This document shows positions 63,917 through 64,000 of a stretch of 64,000 nt of DNA, piece by piece. A model generated the notes under the pieces. The model was not told the origin of the DNA, made no database searches, and saw nothing but the letters and a program-made list of their open reading frames with translations. Position numbers and translations under genes: made by a program. Origin of the DNA: CAWGJF01 sp963822905. Lineage in GTDB: Bacteria; Bacteroidota; Ignavibacteria; Ignavibacteriales; Ignavibacteriaceae. Location of the stretch: NCBI GenBank assembly GCA_963822905.1, contig CAWGJF010000002.1, positions 248,001 to 312,000 on the forward strand. The letters are read 5' to 3'. Each line of letters begins with the position of its first letter. Position 1 is the first letter of the stretch.

Positions 63917-64000
63917 TTATTTCTTCTTTTTCTTTTTTACAACCTTTTTTGATTTGGTTGATTTTGGTTTAATTGTTTTTTTAACAGTAGTTTTCTTTGC
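63917..64000 (-). CDS. 3' end of a gene with a lysine-rich C-terminal tail
   Basis: On the minus strand, 27 codons from the window edge to the TAA at 63917 read AKKTTVKKTIKPKSTKS, then KKVVKKKKKK. The tail is highly basic, as seen at the C terminus of topoisomerase I, some DNA- or RNA-binding proteins and histone-like proteins. The gene continues beyond base 64000 and no further identity can be given. Confidence 0.6.
   Translation of the reverse strand, partial: AKKTTVKKTIKPKSTKSKKVVKKKKKK

Noticed and set aside
1..64000. CRISPR array, insertion sequence, prophage or integron
   Set aside because: No regular spaced repeats, transposase, integrase or phage structural genes were seen in the window.

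Overview
The window is AT-rich, densely coded bacterial DNA. Two proteins end in the type IX secretion (T9SS) sorting domain with the NYPNPFNPST signature. There are also two PorV/PorQ-like barrels, many lipoproteins and outer-membrane barrels, and an actinobacterial-type fused 2-oxoglutarate dehydrogenase. Together these suggest a member of the Ignavibacteria (Bacteroidota/Chlorobi group). No phylogeny was run, so this placement is inference.

Layout. 1-6604: type II fatty acid synthesis operon plsX-fabH-fabD-(Cys-rich protein)-fabG-acpP-fabF-rnc. 6737-11795: gcvP split by a frameshift, an Omp85-type barrel, and rsmE split by a frameshift. 11832-14006: tRNA-Asp, pfkA and rnhC on the minus strand. 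14105-21071: an extracellular-electron-transfer and signalling block. It holds a nine-heme T9SS-secreted cytochrome behind a stand-alone receiver gene, a divergent histidine kinase with a heme-binding CxxCH in its sensor domain, its NtrC-type partner, and a PhoB-type regulator. 21113-26879: small and envelope genes, a Wzi-like barrel, lipoproteins, tRNA-Val, tRNA-Gly, a pilin-like protein and a STAS protein. 26899-31257: Kgd-type 2-oxoglutarate dehydrogenase and pdxH. 31268-31934: a DUF1361 membrane-protein gene with three frameshifts. 32177-38270: transporter, deacetylase plus glycosyltransferase, a toxin-antitoxin pair, radical SAM, outer-membrane protein and M50 protease. 38326-43847: lipoprotein, beta-propeller protein, two PorV-like proteins and a T9SS cargo protein. 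44239-48790: surface-glycan genes. 48874-57493: glycerate kinase, thyA-folA-mutL, an acyl-CoA mutase subunit, a DPPR synthase-like prenyltransferase, a CNNM/CorC protein and a DCC-family protein. 57561-58038: an antitoxin beside a toxin gene carrying a nonsense codon. 58062-64000: tgt, yajC, nfeD-like, a lipoprotein, a NamZ-like muramidase, ndk and the 3' end of a Lys-rich protein gene.

Most of the window is housekeeping. The most interesting local system is the 14.6-20.2 kb block. A sensor kinase that can bind heme c, a sigma-54 activator and a receiver-only protein sit next to a secreted multiheme cytochrome, which suggests redox-controlled production of an extracellular electron carrier. 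Several genes (gcvP, rsmE, the DUF1361 gene, a RelE-type toxin) are broken by single-base changes. These could be real decay or assembly error; only read data can decide. TTG starts are common and are often supported by a Shine-Dalgarno (SD) sequence close to or inside the preceding gene.
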